DNA from: Siphonodentalium dalli
Taxonomy: Eukaryota; Mollusca; Scaphopoda; Gadilida; Siphonodentaliidae
Assembly (NCBI GenBank): GCA_032622095.1
Contig: CP136061.1
Location: 254,151,582 to 254,215,581 of the forward strand
Direction: 5' to 3'
DNA length: 64,000 bases
Position numbers and translations under genes: made by a program. Shown in pieces: positions 62,929 through 64,000 of this stretch. The stretch's first letter is position 1, and each line of letters begins with the position of its first letter. The notes beneath the pieces were generated by a model. The model saw nothing but the letters and a program-made list of their open reading frames with translations, ran no database searches and was not told where the DNA came from.

Positions 62929-63300
62929 AGCTCACCTGAGACGAAGCTATAATCATCACTTCTCATCTGTCACCTGTTCATCTGTCTGTTTGTCCATCCA
63001 TCTGTCAATAATTCTTTGAACATCTTCTCTAGATCATAAGACTGAATGGGTTCATATTTGGTGTGGATGCTAGGTGACTCACATTCAGAATTGTTCAATT
63101 GAGGTCACTCTGTCAAATGGTTTTGAAGCCAGGGCCATAACTCTTGCCCTCCATAGTAATTCTAACGACTTCTTCTCATGTACCACCAGGTTGAGTGGGT
63201 TCATATTTGGTATGAAGGGTTATTGGGTTATTGAGATTCAGATGTGTTAACATGGGGTCATCCTGTTAAGAAATGACGGGGATATGGGGACTTAAGACTT
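62929..63300 (+). repeat. AGCTCACCTGAGACGAA dispersed repeat, copy 2
   Basis: AGCTCACCTGAGACGAAGCT, TCATCTGTCTGTTTGTCCAT, GACTGAATGGGTTCATATTT and CAGGGCCATAACTCT follow the same order as 61114-61680, with shorter spacing. Confidence 0.75.
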
Positions 63301-64000
63301 TTGTGTCTAATAAAATCAGTAAAATACAAAATTCATTAAAACATCTACATTGGAACTACCTGACTGATTAATCTGACATACATATATGGTGTTTTTGGTG
63401 AAATTCCAACCTAAGACTTGGGAGTCTGGAGCCCGGTCAGGAGGGGACATGTTGAGCTGGGGGAGGTAGTGTACAGTTGGTAATTTAAAGGTATTCACCG
63501 ATCTACACACACGAAGCCTCTCTAGCCACATATCCTATTTAGATCTACTTCTTTTAAAGTGATTATGAAAAGTTCTGACTGTTGTGGTCTCCGAGTCCCA
63601 GTCTTATCAGTCTTTGCAGTCTGGTGAGCGACCCCACAGTCATTGACTGTCTTGTTTAATATTCACCATGTCTATTTGATCGCCGTTATATTAAAGATGA
63701 TATCACATGCGGTCTTGTTTTCCGCCCGATTCGATATGCTAATATTTAACCCTTACAAATTAGCCAAAAATCCGACACCAGAATCCAATATGGCGGCCAA
63801 GATGGCCGCCGAAATGTGAAAAATATGCTATTTTTCTGACATTTCACCACCTTTCGTTTGTCTCTGTGGGAAAATATTGGCATCTTGGCGAGATGTTATA
63901 CATTTATCGTATATTGCTGAAGACACTGGGACCATAATATACATTCGTTGTGGGATATTTTTGTCCGATATCACGTTTTCCCAAATGCCGGTATAATCCG
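63301..64000. other. Non-coding end of window with repeat fragments
   Basis: 63570-63660 matches 48560-48880 (CTGACTGTTGTGGTC, CCCAGTC, CACAGTCATTGACT). GGCGGCCAAGATGGCCGCC (about 63792) is a motif also seen near 25330. No gene seen. Confidence 0.45.

Noticed and set aside
1-64000. tRNA or rRNA genes
   Set aside because: I saw no stretch with convincing tRNA A/B boxes in a cloverleaf or conserved rRNA cores. A tRNAscan-SE and Infernal run would be decisive.

Overview
The window looks like intergenic and gene-poor DNA from an animal genome, most likely a mollusc and probably a bivalve. There is no bacterial-style gene packing. The recognisable coding pieces are intron-containing or transposon-derived. 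The non-coding part carries motifs I associate with bivalve genomes: GGGCCATAACTCT blocks, AGCTCACCTGAGACGAAG elements, ATGGCGGCCATCTTGG segments, and very many small inverted-repeat elements. The species assignment is inference.

Layout. (1) 1-21394 is one uninterrupted 30-bp satellite array (about 713 monomers; 701 keep perfect 30-bp register). It contains higher-order duplications of about 2.8 and 3.3 kb. Its long open frames are by-products of a 30-bp unit (a multiple of 3). (2) 21641-24620 is an old foldback element whose two arms are built from oppositely oriented minisatellite units. (3) 24621-27150 is non-coding and holds one TTAA-type MITE. (4) 27154-41629 is best read as one (possibly two) plus-strand C2H2 zinc-finger genes with phase-1 introns. 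Both large coding exons are interrupted by transposable elements with perfect 8-bp target-site duplications: a 547-bp MITE at 29641-30187 and a 3072-bp foldback element at 38001-41072. At both sites, removing the element plus one duplicate restores the reading frame exactly. Exon 1 also carries a 20-bp frameshifting deletion. Introns of the same locus hold a 5'-truncated LINE and two more inverted-repeat elements. (5) 42550-43631 (minus) is a broken FLYWCH/MULE transposase-derived gene without its catalytic core. (6) 44000-50600 contains MITEs, hairpins and a LINE relic. (7) 50622-54856 is a 5'-truncated LINE with an intact RT frame of about 690 codons, flanked by an almost perfect 825-bp direct repeat arranged like an extreme target-site duplication. 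(8) 54863-64000 contains MITEs, two palindrome families, a 51-bp minisatellite, a 161-bp tandem repeat and mollusc-type dispersed repeats.

The genes do not form a pathway. The window shows how satellites, foldback elements, MITEs and LINEs have colonised one zinc-finger locus and its surroundings. The points most worth following are the two in-frame element insertions in the zinc-finger gene (one of which could be removed by splicing, introner-like), the 825-bp duplication around the young LINE, the two foldback elements with minisatellite arms, and the indel-free 21-kb satellite.
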